DNA from: Pachysolen tannophilus NRRL Y-2460
Lineage: Eukaryota; Ascomycota; Pichiomycetes; Alaninales; Pachysolenaceae
Reading direction: 5' to 3'
DNA: 64,000 nt
NCBI GenBank assembly: GCA_001661245.1
Contig: KV454011.1
Coordinates: 898,426 to 962,425 of the forward strand
The position numbers and the translations under genes were made by a program. Each line of letters starts with the position of its first letter. Within the stretch, counting starts at the first letter, position 1. Of this stretch, positions 12,209 to 22,439 are shown one piece after another. The notes under the pieces were generated by a model, which worked only from the letters and a program-made list of their open reading frames with translations, had not been told where the DNA came from and searched no databases.

Positions 12209-14494
12209 CTATTGTTCTACTTGAGCAACTATGCCACTATTCTTCCTGCACCAACAGAAATCATCCATTTCATTTTCAAACTGTATGTACACTTTTTCAA
12301 ATACATTTTCATAATTCTTGATTAACCCATGAACACTATCTCTTAATGCCAAAGTGTTATTGCCGTAGTTTTTATAGAACTGAACATGTAGATAGCCAGT
12401 CAATTTATCAGTTTGATCATTTATTCCACTAGGCCAGAATCTTGGTGTGGAATATGTCTTTATGCCATCAATCTTCATTAATTCTTGGAAAAACTCATTT
12501 TTCAAGAAAACCGTTTGTTTGTTTGAAAGTGATAGTAATAGGTTTTTAGTTGAGCTTCGCAATAATGGGAATGATGACAGTAATATTAATGAAGCAATTA
12601 GAATCGATGTAATTGGGTCTAATATTTGTACATTGAAAAATTTGATAAAAATTGTAGAAATAATGACCCCAGCAGAACCTAAAGTATCAGCTAGTATGTG
12701 AAGTAAAATACCATGCATATTGTCGCTTAGATGATTTTCTTCTTCTTCTGAATGTGCATGTGAGTTGGTCAGAAGATGTGATGCTGGTTCCTCATGATGA
12801 TCATGAGCTTGTTCATTTTCTCCTGCCCCCTCACTATGAGCATGGTCATGGTCATGGTCATGAACATGAGCTTGAGCATGAGAATGAGAATGAGAATGCG
12901 AATGTCCACTATGACCATGTGCATCATGTGAATGATTAAATGCAAATATACCAACTAAATTGACTATAAACCCTAACACACTTACAATCAACAATTCGTT
13001 CGTTTTCTGTAAGTCAACAGGATTCAATAACCTTTGAATACTTTCAATATATATACCACCAACGATACCAATCAATAGACTACCATTGGTAAATCCAGCA
13101 AGAGTTTCAATTCTGCTTAGGCCAAATGGAAATTCATTAATTTCAAAATTATCTGTTTGGTTCTTATAAGCTGGTAGTTGTGATTTATTTTTACGTTTAA
13201 TTGCATCATTTTTACTGACCAAACTGGCTAGCAACCCTAAGAATAAAGACGTACAGTCTAAAAACATGTGTAAAGAGTCACTGAGTAAACTGAGAGATTT
13301 TGATCTAAATGAATATAATAGTTGAATAAACATAAAAGATGAATTGAGTAATAGGAATTGAAATATGGATTTTGTTTCCTTAGATGAAAACAATTGAGTT
13401 AACAACGATATTGTGGTATCTTGCCTTTTTTCATTTTTTTTAGAAGCGTCCTTTTCTAATATAGATGATACAGCTTCTGCTTCCGCACTGAAATCAAAAC
13501 AATCATTATCATTGGGTGTTATAATGAAAAAAATTACAATGTTGACGCAAATTTCTAACAAGTTGGAATATAAATAATTGAATAAAGTTGTAGTTTTTTT
13601 AATTTCATTTTGATGAATATGTGGATGATTAGATTGAATTATAACATAATTTATCAATAGACAAATTAGATTAATAAGTATTAGATTTAATTTATAATTT
13701 TTCAAAAATAAAAACTTGTTGAAAAAACTAACTTGAATACCACTTTTGGAAGACCTGTTTAGTTGGGATACTATCAATATCATCAATGAACCAGCACTTG
13801 TGATAAGAAAACTGAGGTTGTTAACGGAATCTCCGTTAAAAAGGAAAAGTGATATCAATGAAATACAAATCAACAAACCTGAAGTGGCCATTCGTGGTAT
13901 TGCTTTCAAATTATTTATAAAAGCATCATTACCTGCTATTATTAAAAATTTGTTCAATGGTAATAGTAATAATAAATACCCAAATATAGTATCCATGACT
14001 TTCTTTCCAAAATATAAATCATAACAGAGGAAAAACCCCAATATACCATAATTTTGAAAATTTATCAATTTCGTCTTAGAATTAAATTTTAATTCTTTTA
14101 AAGTAACTTTATTATACAAGTTATAATTGTTTATAACCAAACCTACCAATACCAAATTAATCAATCTTACTGGGTTATTTAAAAAACTATTAGACATGAA
14201 GATTGCAAAAATTGAAAACAACCAAATCAACTGGTCCATCACAGAAGGTGTGGGACTCTTAGTATTACCTATCTCTATCACATTCAACCCCACTATTGTA
14301 GATAATGAAAGACATAGCACTGATGTCAATATGAAACTTGACTGAATGGATAACACGTAATCATTAATACCATCTATTTGCGTCATTAACCTCAAAGAAA
14401 GGAACAACGTTGGAAGAGATAAAAAAAGCGGCGATAGTTCAATTAAATTTTCTACTGTTGAATGCTCTCTTAGCACATCTTCTAACTCCACCAT
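12209..14494 (-). CDS. MSC2: ER zinc transporter, Msc2 (cation diffusion facilitator)
   Basis: The 761-residue protein (ATG at 14494; an in-frame ATG at 14545 would add 17 hydrophobic residues) has an N-terminal half of many membrane segments and a C-terminal CDF module. The paired zinc-site helices are seen as LSDSLHMFLD and HILADTLGSAG (HxxxD pattern). Between them is a histidine-rich cytosolic loop of repeated Gly-His, Ser-His and Asp-His, roughly encoded at 12740-12930. The end FCWCRKNSG is also typical. In yeast Msc2 with Zrg17 brings zinc into the ER. The long N-terminal half separates it from the shorter Zrc1/Cot1 vacuolar transporters. Confidence 0.9.
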   Translation of the reverse strand: MVELEDVLREHSTVENLIELSPLFLSLPTLFLSLRLMTQIDGINDYVLSIQSSFILTSVLCLSLSTIVGLNVIEIGNTKSPTPSVMDQLIWLFSIFAIFMSNSFLNNPVRLINLVLVGLVINNYNLYNKVTLKELKFNSKTKLINFQNYGILGFFLCYDLYFGKKVMDTIFGYLLLLLPLNKFLIIAGNDAFINNLKAIPRMATSGLLICISLISLFLFNGDSVNNLSFLITSAGSLMILIVSQLNRSSKSGIQVSFFNKFLFLKNYKLNLILINLICLLINYVIIQSNHPHIHQNEIKKTTTLFNYLYSNLLEICVNIVIFFIITPNDNDCFDFSAEAEAVSSILEKDASKKNEKRQDTTISLLTQLFSSKETKSIFQFLLLNSSFMFIQLLYSFRSKSLSLLSDSLHMFLDCTSLFLGLLASLVSKNDAIKRKNKSQLPAYKNQTDNFEINEFPFGLSRIETLAGFTNGSLLIGIVGGIYIESIQRLLNPVDLQKTNELLIVSVLGFIVNLVGIFAFNHSHDAHGHSGHSHSHSHSHAQAHVHDHDHDHAHSEGAGENEQAHDHHEEPASHLLTNSHAHSEEEENHLSDNMHGILLHILADTLGSAGVIISTIFIKFFNVQILDPITSILIASLILLSSFPLLRSSTKNLLLSLSNKQTVFLKNEFFQELMKIDGIKTYSTPRFWPSGINDQTDKLTGYLHVQFYKNYGNNTLALRDSVHGLIKNYENVFEKVYIQFENEMDDFCWCRKNSGIVAQVEQ

Positions 14495-14917
14495 TGTACC
14501 CAAACTATCTACAACAGTCAATATATATATATATAGTATAGTCAAACTATCAAAAGTTATCTCTTTCTTTTCACCTTCATTCTTATTTGGTTTCTTAGAT
14601 TATTACAGCGTTGCGCTTTGGACAAAAACACAGGACATCGATCGGCAGCCCTCGTTTCTCGAAATTGGGTCATCAAGATCGAAAAGGTTCACAAGATGAC
14701 CCATAAGAGTTACTAACCAGTGAATGAAACGACAACGACAACTACAACTATAATAAGAGAACAAGTGATTAGTTTAAAAGCAAATGGTAATGCATCTTAT
14801 CATTGAAAATAAAAAATCCCAGAAAAAAAAGAACGAAACTCCTCCAGTAGAAAAAGAAAACTTTTGAAAAGAAAAGAAAGTAAACGATATAAATAATAAA
14901 TAAAACATTTTGAGTCA
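14495..14917. other. MSC2 promoter and sulfate permease 3' region
   Basis: Just upstream of MSC2 is an AT dinucleotide run (14521-14535), then ordinary AT-rich sequence with an A-rich, C-poor stretch near 14800-14890. No gene or RNA is seen. Confidence 0.5.
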
Positions 14918-17548
14918 CTACTCTAAATCTTCATAGGACGGAATGTCCAAATGGAAGAACGGAGTATCTGTACCTATGGCAGCGTAATAGTTACTAATAG
15001 TACCATGTTCTATATCTTCCAGTTCAGATGATGACAAAGTAGTATTTTCTTCAGAATTGAAAGATGAACAAATATCATAATAACGATGAATTCCACGTAA
15101 ATTGCCATCCATATCATCATCATCTATGTGCAACTTCTTAGCCTCTACGACACCATGTGGCTTACCAAATCCAGCAGCTTTCAAACTTCTTCTAATCCAA
15201 GGGGATAAAATGCCGCTAAAGTGGAATTCAAGTTCTTCACCCGAGTAGATTAAGATTGCCTTGTACAAATCAACTAAAGCCTGAGTACTTGTAGAATCAA
15301 TAGATGTTACAGCAGAAAAATCAAAATGGAGAATCTTGATGACCGGTCTTGGATCATGGTTCTCCAGTTGACGACGTCTAAATTCTTCATCTTCAAATTC
15401 TTTTGTCAGTAGACTTGGTTTGAATGTTTCTTTGATGTTGTTTAAAGTATTCTTTATGCTGAAATTCTTAAATGATGACCTTGTAATTGGGAATTTGTAT
15501 TCACTATTAGGAGGTGGATTATTCCATGGCCTATCCCCAACTGTTCTATAAACTTTGGCTTCACCTGGTTTTGTTAATCTTTTGACTTCATCTAAAATTG
15601 TATCTAACTGTTTAGAACAATTTGGATATGTAAACGATTCCGAAGGTCTAAATACAAGTACACCCGGTGGTGGAGCTAAAACATCCACTTTAGGGTTAAC
15701 TAAATCTGTGTGTATGAAATTAGTGGTTCCAGACGTCGAAGTAGGTAAAGGAACCCATCTAGTATGAAATCTATATCTAGGAAGTTTCTTCGTGTTTTCC
15801 AATTTTTCCTTAATATCATTTGGAGCAGTATCTGGTTTTGAAGGATCACTGCTATCCTTAGTATAACCTGTAGACGAAATAATTTGAACAACTTCAGATG
15901 ACTGAGAACTTGAATCATCAGTATCTGTCAAAGAATTTCCATTAGTGTTTTCAATAATAACTGGATCAATAACTTCGGCAACTTTAACACGTCCCAAGAA
16001 AACACCATTTGGCTTTGCAATTTTCCATAACAAATGTGCACAAGAAGCACAAGCAGCAAAGTAAATACTATCATCAATCGAAGCAAAAATACTAACAAAG
16101 ACACCAGCAACAAAGATTAAAGCATCGATTGGAGAAACACGATAAATGTTCCAAGTTTGTTTATAAGAGGAAACCAAATCAGTAACACAGTGGATAATGA
16201 TAGCGGATAAACCAGCTTTCGGAATGTAGTAGAAAGCTTTTGTGAAACAGTATACAGCTAACAAGACAACGGCACCTGTGAATAATCCAGCTAATGGAGT
16301 TTTAACTCCACACTTGGCCTTTAATGCGGATCTTGAAAAGGAACCAGTAGCAGGGTATGCGTTGAAAAAAGTACCTATCAAATTCGTAACACCAATGGCA
16401 ACTAATTCTTGATCCGGAACAATTCTATAGTCATTAACCCGACCAAAAGATTTGGAAATAGATATGTGTTCCAACATTAAGACAATAACACTTGCTGGAA
16501 GTTCTGGTGCCATTACACTTAAAAGATCTGTTTGCATTGTCATAACACCAGTATGCTTCAAACCAGCTGGTACTTTACCCAAGATCGAAATTGGATTTGA
16601 AGTAGAATCTGGATGAGCTAACTTGTGCAGGTGAACAACACCCCAAGAGATCAATGTGGCAAAAACAATAACAACTGCATTTCTTAAATTTTGAAGGTAA
16701 AAAAACAGTCTTTTTGCATATCTATTTCTAGAACGATTAATAGCAACATCACAAGAATACTTCCAAGCATATAAGATAAATAATGAAACTAAACCAAAAG
16801 CAGCATCAAGCTTAGTATTTGGTAAATTTTTCAAAGTGTTAATGATAACTTCGTATGTAGCAGCTCTAGTATTAACTGATGAATTATAACCCATCAAAGC
16901 TGGAACTTGACCCGCAACAATATTGATAGCAGATCCACTCATAAAAGCCATGACAGTTGGAATAGAAATAAACTCCAAGATAAAACCAAGTCTTAAAACA
17001 CCAAGCCCAAGAGCAATCGACCCACATAATAAACTCATCATAGTTGCAATGACAGCCAGATCTGCATCAGGATAAGTATCTTGAACTTTTGCAATAACTT
17101 TAGAAATTTGCATAGACATAACGGCAACAGGACCAATAGAAACATCTTTGGAAGTTGCAAAAAAACAATAAATAAAAACACCAACAAAACTTGAGTATAA
17201 CCCATATTCACTAGGTAATCCGGCTAAAGTTGCATAGGACATAGATTGAGGAACTAAGACACAACCAACAGTAATACCTGCTATAATATCTCCATAAAAC
17301 CATTGTCTATTATAATGAAGAATCCATTTAAGTATTGGGAAAAGAGATAAAATATAATTTTTCACCTTGCGTAATGGATTTTGAAATACATATTGAAACC
17401 ATTGTAAAGATCCCACAGGAACATCATGATATTCTTCAATTAGTACCTGATCATCACTTTGATGATGATCTTCATAATGAGTTCTTTCTGATATTTCGTT
17501 GACGCCTTTGGAAATACTTCCATGATGCTCTACCGAAGCACTAGACAT
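14918..17548 (-). CDS. high-affinity sulfate permease, SUL1/SUL2 family (SLC26)
   Basis: The 876-residue protein begins MSSASVEHHG at 17548. The open frame runs further upstream but only through low-complexity Phe/Tyr-rich sequence, so this ATG is preferred. The membrane domain carries the SulP signature: GITVGCVLVPQSMSYATLAGLPSEYGLYSSF, then FISIPTVMAFMSGSAINI, and NAYPATGSFSRSALKAKCG. A cytosolic STAS domain follows (HFDFSAVTSIDSTSTQALVDLYKA). Length and architecture match yeast Sul1/Sul2, the plasma-membrane proton-sulfate symporters that open the sulfate assimilation pathway. The upstream region holds sulfur-regulon type motifs (separate entries). Which of SUL1 or SUL2 it corresponds to is not decidable here. 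Confidence 0.93.
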   Translation of the reverse strand: MSSASVEHHGSISKGVNEISERTHYEDHHQSDDQVLIEEYHDVPVGSLQWFQYVFQNPLRKVKNYILSLFPILKWILHYNRQWFYGDIIAGITVGCVLVPQSMSYATLAGLPSEYGLYSSFVGVFIYCFFATSKDVSIGPVAVMSMQISKVIAKVQDTYPDADLAVIATMMSLLCGSIALGLGVLRLGFILEFISIPTVMAFMSGSAINIVAGQVPALMGYNSSVNTRAATYEVIINTLKNLPNTKLDAAFGLVSLFILYAWKYSCDVAINRSRNRYAKRLFFYLQNLRNAVVIVFATLISWGVVHLHKLAHPDSTSNPISILGKVPAGLKHTGVMTMQTDLLSVMAPELPASVIVLMLEHISISKSFGRVNDYRIVPDQELVAIGVTNLIGTFFNAYPATGSFSRSALKAKCGVKTPLAGLFTGAVVLLAVYCFTKAFYYIPKAGLSAIIIHCVTDLVSSYKQTWNIYRVSPIDALIFVAGVFVSIFASIDDSIYFAACASCAHLLWKIAKPNGVFLGRVKVAEVIDPVIIENTNGNSLTDTDDSSSQSSEVVQIISSTGYTKDSSDPSKPDTAPNDIKEKLENTKKLPRYRFHTRWVPLPTSTSGTTNFIHTDLVNPKVDVLAPPPGVLVFRPSESFTYPNCSKQLDTILDEVKRLTKPGEAKVYRTVGDRPWNNPPPNSEYKFPITRSSFKNFSIKNTLNNIKETFKPSLLTKEFEDEEFRRRQLENHDPRPVIKILHFDFSAVTSIDSTSTQALVDLYKAILIYSGEELEFHFSGILSPWIRRSLKAAGFGKPHGVVEAKKLHIDDDDMDGNLRGIHRYYDICSSFNSEENTTLSSSELEDIEHGTISNYYAAIGTDTPFFHLDIPSYEDLE

Positions 17549-17872
17549 CTCCAATAAATTTGTAAATCTGTGAAAAACTTTTAGATGTATAAAAAAAAAA
17601 TAAAAAAAAAAAAAAAGAAAGAAAAAAAATAAGTTACGGAAAAAGAGAAAGTACAGATACTTCTTATATAAAAAAAATGAAAAAGAATATAAGAGAGGAG
17701 TCTTTGAAACTAAAATAATAAATATATGAATACTACTATAACTGTTTATATTTCTTACAACACTTTCATTATTAGTTATTGATAGTAACACAACGCTTGT
17801 TCATTTCTCTTCTTGCTTATGCTTCGAAGGTTGATATTTTTTCACAATTGTGCAATTGTATAGTCGAATATG

Positions 17873-17878
17873 CACGTG
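17873..17878. promoter_or_regulatory. CACGTG, Cbf1-type site
   Basis: CACGTG followed by A lies about 325 bp upstream of the permease ATG. Cbf1 binds this palindrome and in S. cerevisiae recruits Met4 to sulfur genes. The function here is inferred from the motif and the nature of the gene. Confidence 0.55.
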
Positions 17879-17929
17879 AGTTTAGAGTAACCGAGCGTCT
17901 TGCATATTATTTTTGCGATACTTTAGAAG

Positions 17930-17937
17930 CCACAGTT
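17930..17937 (-). promoter_or_regulatory. AACTGTGG, Met31/32-type site
   Basis: On the minus strand this reads AACTGTGG, the core of the Met31/Met32 element of S. cerevisiae. It lies about 57 bp from the CACGTG at 17873. Function is inferred. Confidence 0.4.
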
Positions 17938-18135
17938 GAAAACGATAACCATTTCTCTTAACAACTTGATATTGTTACTCATTTCTAAACCTCTATCCAA
18001 GTGCGCGTGCGACTTTTAACGCATGGTAGCTATTACGTCCGACTTATTTTTGCATTAAAAAAAAAAAGGCTCCATATCTTAACGGTATCAAATATAATCC
18101 ATCTTTTACGGTATTATACATTTTTTCCGTGTTCA

Positions 18136-18168
18136 CCACAGTTTTAGCTTTAAGCTTAAGTCACGTGA
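18136..18168 (-). promoter_or_regulatory. paired Met31/32-type and Cbf1-type sites
   Basis: AAAACTGTGG on the minus strand (18136-18145) lies 15 bp from a perfect TCACGTGA palindrome (18161-18168). This is the arrangement of a classical sulfur-regulon promoter module, about 600 bp upstream of the sulfate permease start. A further AAAACTGTGG copy is at 18224-18233. Confidence 0.6.
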
Positions 18169-18200
<32 letters not shown>

Positions 18201-18765
18201 CCTTTTTTGTCTGCGGCTGAACTCCACAGTTTTTCTTTTCTTTTTTTTTTTCTTTTCTTTTTTTTTGATCCATAAGTTTTTCCTCATCTCTCCAAGGAAA
18301 AACTAAAAAAATTGGAAGGAATTTTGAGGGAAGGTGTGACAAATTTCCCCTTTTAAAAATTTTTTTTTCCGCCGGCCCTGACCTGCAACGGCTCCAGTTG
18401 AAGAGATCTAGAGATTATTTTTGCCTTTTATTTTTTAATCTTTATTCGATAGAGGAAGAACTGATACTTCACCGTTATTTTACTTTTTGAACGAGATACA
18501 ATCCGCATGCAACTCATTTGTAGTAATCAAGAGTCTGAATATAAAGTAAAGAGATAAGATAGATAAGATACAAAGGAAAAATTCTAATTAAGGTTTCGCT
18601 TTGAAGCAGTAGAAGAATAATGAATTCACTCTTTTACCTTAAAAAGAACGGCGCAAAAAATGATTCGATGATCTTTAACTTCTTTAAAACTGTGTTACTG
18701 ATTTAATTCATGCAGTATATCGTTAATTTAAGAATTCATATCGCAAATATTCGACATCAAATTGC

Positions 18766-21700
18766 TCAACTTAATAAAACATCTGTTTCCCATATCTTTA
18801 CTGCTTCTAGCCAATAAATTTCGTAATCATGATCGCTCCTCTTTTTCCAAATTTCTAGCATCACCTGCTTCGATATCCAATGATCGTTATAATAGAAATT
18901 TGGGAACATTTTCAAAAACCGTTGTTGTAAATCATTCTTTATTGCATCGCATCCAGAGATGAAAAAACTCCAAAATAACGGTTGAATTTTAAAAATTTGG
19001 TTGAGTTCTCTTTCTCTTGCAGAATTATTGAAATTTTTTGCTTGATTTCGTTGTAAAGTTTCGGACAAGTTCCACAATTTTTCTAAATGATTAATTGAGC
19101 TTTCAACATTTTGCTGTAATAACATTGGATCCTTATCTCTGATTATTCTGGAAAAATATATTACTAAACTATTATAAAAGCTAATGATATTATGAAACAT
19201 GATCTCGTGGAAAACACTGATAAATTGATCTTCATTCTTCAACTTCCAATTAAGTTTCCAATTCATCAAATCCTGTTCTAGTTCGGTGCATAGTCTTGGA
19301 TAATTTCTTGGAAACAATTTCTTCCTATCAAAGAAATTCTTATGGTTTGCCAATGTGATAATCTTGTTGAAAAGTTCTAATAATGACATCGGGATTCCAT
19401 ACATGAATTCAACACTTGAAAAATTTTCGTTATTATCATCAATATCACCAAAAAAGACTGTATCACTTGTCGGATAAGGAATATCTATTAGCTTTGGAAG
19501 TTTCGGAAACTTGGGAGACGTCAGTACTAATGGTAAAGATTGGAAATGAAGTTCTTGCAGTCTTTTAAGCAGCAGCGTTGATGTCCTTAAATTTTTACTA
19601 GAAGAGGGCTGATCCGTTAAAGGAGATCCACCACTCCTACCAAAAGTTGAAACAAAATTGGGGAATTGTTGTTTATCTTCTAAAAGAATATTATTATTGT
19701 TATTGATAATAGTAGCATCATCAAAATCAATATTGAGATTAAGAAAATCATCAAGTTTGTTGAAACCATCATCGAATATAAATGCACCTGTTAAGTTGTA
19801 ATCTCCTGTTACAAGATCATCAAATTCTTCGTTGGGAACAGAATACGTTTCAATATTGATTTTTGCTGTAGAAAAATAGAAAATCTTCATAAATCTGTAC
19901 AACTTTATCAATTTCCTCAAGTTAACATATTTATCTAGAGTTAGCCTGCTTCGAGGATCATTCCCCTTATTCAATGAAAGTAATATAGAGTCGTTATAAT
20001 TATTCAAATAACTGATTAATTCATCAGTAATGGAAAACCAATCCCTAAAATTTTCCAATATGTTGAAAAAATAATCTATCTTGATAACTAGAATGAAAAC
20101 CAATAAAAGGTCTTTAATTTCATATTGTCTAATTAGAATATCGAGCAAGTTTGTGTTTTTGATATTATCATTACTATTAGCACTTGTGCTAGGATTTTCA
20201 TCATCATTTTTCTGAAATTCTAAAGCTATTTTCCCCAAATCGTAAATGATTGAATTTCTTAATTCTATGCTTAATTGTAAAAAATAGTTTGATTCGTAGT
20301 CTTCAGCATTAGTTGTAATTGTAATATCTTTTTTTTCTAAGAGCAATTTTTTATATTTTATAAAAGATGAAAGGCACAAGACTTCTTTCAAAACCAATCT
20401 TTTGATCAATTTTGTCAAAGTTTCATTATTGTTGTTAATCTTCAAATCGTCATTCACGTCGTCGTCCAAAATTACTTGTCCAATGATTTGTAGTAACATA
20501 GGCATTATCAATGTCTCATAAATGTTACCCTTGAAATAAATTGGCATCATGAGAGAAATATTATCAATAAAATTTTTAATTAACTTTTGGAAAATTGAAG
20601 AAATCAATAATGATTTCAAATTTTCATGATCATCGTTAACATCTTCATTATAACTATGACGATGTGTTGGACCTATTATACGGAAAAGATCAAGAATATT
20701 ATCATTTTTTATTTTAAAATCGTAGTTGTTAAAATTTTTCAAAATTTCACTGAATTTTGAAGGAGACTTAATTTGATAGTAACTGGAAAATATAAGTTTC
20801 TTAAGTGTTGTAGTTAATTCTACATCTTTATCCACTGTACTTTGGTTTTCCATTTTACTAGTATCACCATTCGCTCTTGGATCATATCGAATGTCACCTT
20901 TTAAAAATTTTGCTGTTAAAATTGCACTAGGAATAAACTGCGGATGGATCCAGATTTCATCATTAGCAATGTCTTCGTCATCATCTTCCTCTTCATCTCC
21001 TTCTTTGTCGTCTTTATCTTTTTCTACTGCTGCTTGAATATCTGTAACAAAAGCTCTTTCAGAAGACACTTGAGTGCTATTATCTCTTATAACAGTTCTA
21101 AGATCACTATCATTTGGCGAGAAATAAGAAGTAAACGGATGCCTTAAGCTATGGAAATTATTAGTACGATCAAGTGTTGCCGATACCACTGTATTTGAAT
21201 TTAGTTGTGATCTTTCATTCAGTTGTAGTGTCCGGTTTTGATCATTCTTATACTTTTTGATACCAGTAGCAGTTCCCGTTTTCAGTTGATGGAAATCTTG
21301 TAAATTTTCTTGCTCAGCTATTCTTTTCCTATCAATTTTTCTTTTATTTCCTAATCCTATTGCAAATTCTTCAGCTTTTATAATACCAAACGGTCCTTTA
21401 AACATTTTCAATTTTTTGTATTTATCCAAATTTGATAAACATAAAAAATCCATATCTCTATCCAAATCATCATGATACTTGTACAAAGTCTTAAATTTCA
21501 TGAAACTAGTACTTCTTCCTTGATAACCACCTCCACTGTTTGTGAGATTATTACTATCACCACTACCATCATCTTTCATCACCTCTCCAAACGACCCGTC
21601 ATCCAATGTAGTCAATGGCTTCGACCACCGAAGCTTAATACCATACCCTTGACAACTCAATCTCGATTTCGCACATCTATTGCAAGTTGGTCTTGAGTTA

Positions 21701-21798
21701 TCACATTTTATCTTTCTCGATCTGCATGTCCAACATCCAACAGAACTACGTTTTTTCTTCTTTTCCTGTTCTAAAGAAGAAGTTGTTTTTTCACCCAT
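18766..21798 (-). CDS. Zn2Cys6 transcription factor, ARG81-like
   Basis: The 1010-residue protein has an N-terminal zinc cluster, CWTCRSRKIKC then CNRCAKSRLSC (six Cys with spacing 2-6-6-2-6), followed directly by GYGIKLRWSKPLTTLDDG. The GY-IKLRWSKP block right after the cluster is a feature of the Arg81 (ARGRII) branch, which with Mcm1 and Arg80 controls arginine genes. The remainder is a long fungal regulator middle region rich in Asn, Asp and Leu, ending in AVKIWETDVLLS. It is a nuclear DNA-binding regulator with confidence; the ARG81 orthology is based only on the segment after the cluster. It lies head-to-head with PAH1. The ATG at 21798 is clear. Confidence 0.8.
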   Translation of the reverse strand: MGEKTTSSLEQEKKKKRSSVGCWTCRSRKIKCDNSRPTCNRCAKSRLSCQGYGIKLRWSKPLTTLDDGSFGEVMKDDGSGDSNNLTNSGGGYQGRSTSFMKFKTLYKYHDDLDRDMDFLCLSNLDKYKKLKMFKGPFGIIKAEEFAIGLGNKRKIDRKRIAEQENLQDFHQLKTGTATGIKKYKNDQNRTLQLNERSQLNSNTVVSATLDRTNNFHSLRHPFTSYFSPNDSDLRTVIRDNSTQVSSERAFVTDIQAAVEKDKDDKEGDEEEDDDEDIANDEIWIHPQFIPSAILTAKFLKGDIRYDPRANGDTSKMENQSTVDKDVELTTTLKKLIFSSYYQIKSPSKFSEILKNFNNYDFKIKNDNILDLFRIIGPTHRHSYNEDVNDDHENLKSLLISSIFQKLIKNFIDNISLMMPIYFKGNIYETLIMPMLLQIIGQVILDDDVNDDLKINNNNETLTKLIKRLVLKEVLCLSSFIKYKKLLLEKKDITITTNAEDYESNYFLQLSIELRNSIIYDLGKIALEFQKNDDENPSTSANSNDNIKNTNLLDILIRQYEIKDLLLVFILVIKIDYFFNILENFRDWFSITDELISYLNNYNDSILLSLNKGNDPRSRLTLDKYVNLRKLIKLYRFMKIFYFSTAKINIETYSVPNEEFDDLVTGDYNLTGAFIFDDGFNKLDDFLNLNIDFDDATIINNNNNILLEDKQQFPNFVSTFGRSGGSPLTDQPSSSKNLRTSTLLLKRLQELHFQSLPLVLTSPKFPKLPKLIDIPYPTSDTVFFGDIDDNNENFSSVEFMYGIPMSLLELFNKIITLANHKNFFDRKKLFPRNYPRLCTELEQDLMNWKLNWKLKNEDQFISVFHEIMFHNIISFYNSLVIYFSRIIRDKDPMLLQQNVESSINHLEKLWNLSETLQRNQAKNFNNSARERELNQIFKIQPLFWSFFISGCDAIKNDLQQRFLKMFPNFYYNDHWISKQVMLEIWKKRSDHDYEIYWLEAVKIWETDVLLS

Positions 21799-22439
21799 AA
21801 TTTCAACCTTATTTCCCCAGATTTTTCAACTAATATGCCTCTCTCAAATCTCGTGATACCCAACATTGCATTTCTCAATTTAAAAGGGTAATAAATATAA
21901 TTTACAAATATAAACTCCCTATCTATTAATCATAGACTTTAACGGTATTAAACATTCCAACTATCTTTTTGGCCCTTTGCCTCGATGGAAGTGTTAGCCG
22001 AAAAATTTCCTAATTGGGATGCCCTCGGAAATAATATCCCAAACTGGAAGCGCAGGTTTCTCTTGCTTAACTTCATTTTCAATTATTTTAAAGAATTTAA
22101 ACAACAATGATCCAATAGATGTTATAGTCTAGTTGTCTCTGGATGAAAACAATCAGCCCGCCCTGTACTGACAGAAGCACAAAGTCTAACATAAAACTGT
22201 TGTTGTTGATCTTTTTTTTCTTTGTATTTGGATTTGTATTTGTACTTGTCTTTTGGGTCAGATAATGACCCATTTTTAGAAGCTTCACTTTTTTTTTTGG
22301 GGCTTTGCCCGCAAAACGTAGTGCGCTTAGTGACCAAAAAGGGTCTCTCGATGATCCTAAGTAAAAATTGATATATTATAAAAATGTACGACGCTTTAAA
22401 ACACATGTTAATGATATATTGAATTATCATAAACATAGG
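21799..22439. promoter_or_regulatory. divergent promoter region, zinc-cluster gene and PAH1
   Basis: About 640 bp lie between the two start codons. Overlapping minus-strand frames at 22097-22436 are Lys/Asn-rich and look spurious. An in-frame ATG at 22368 precedes PAH1, but the family always begins at the MQYVGRA sequence, so 22440 is taken as the start. Confidence 0.55.

Larger units (their letters stand above)
17549..18765. other. 1.2-kb promoter region of the sulfate permease
   Basis: The next gene upstream is on the same strand, so this spacer is the permease promoter plus the terminator of the zinc-cluster gene. It holds a cluster of CACGTG and CCACAGTT motifs, a poly-T tract of more than 20 bases near 18178-18200, and an A-rich leader at 17590-17630. 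No gene is seen in it. Confidence 0.6.
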
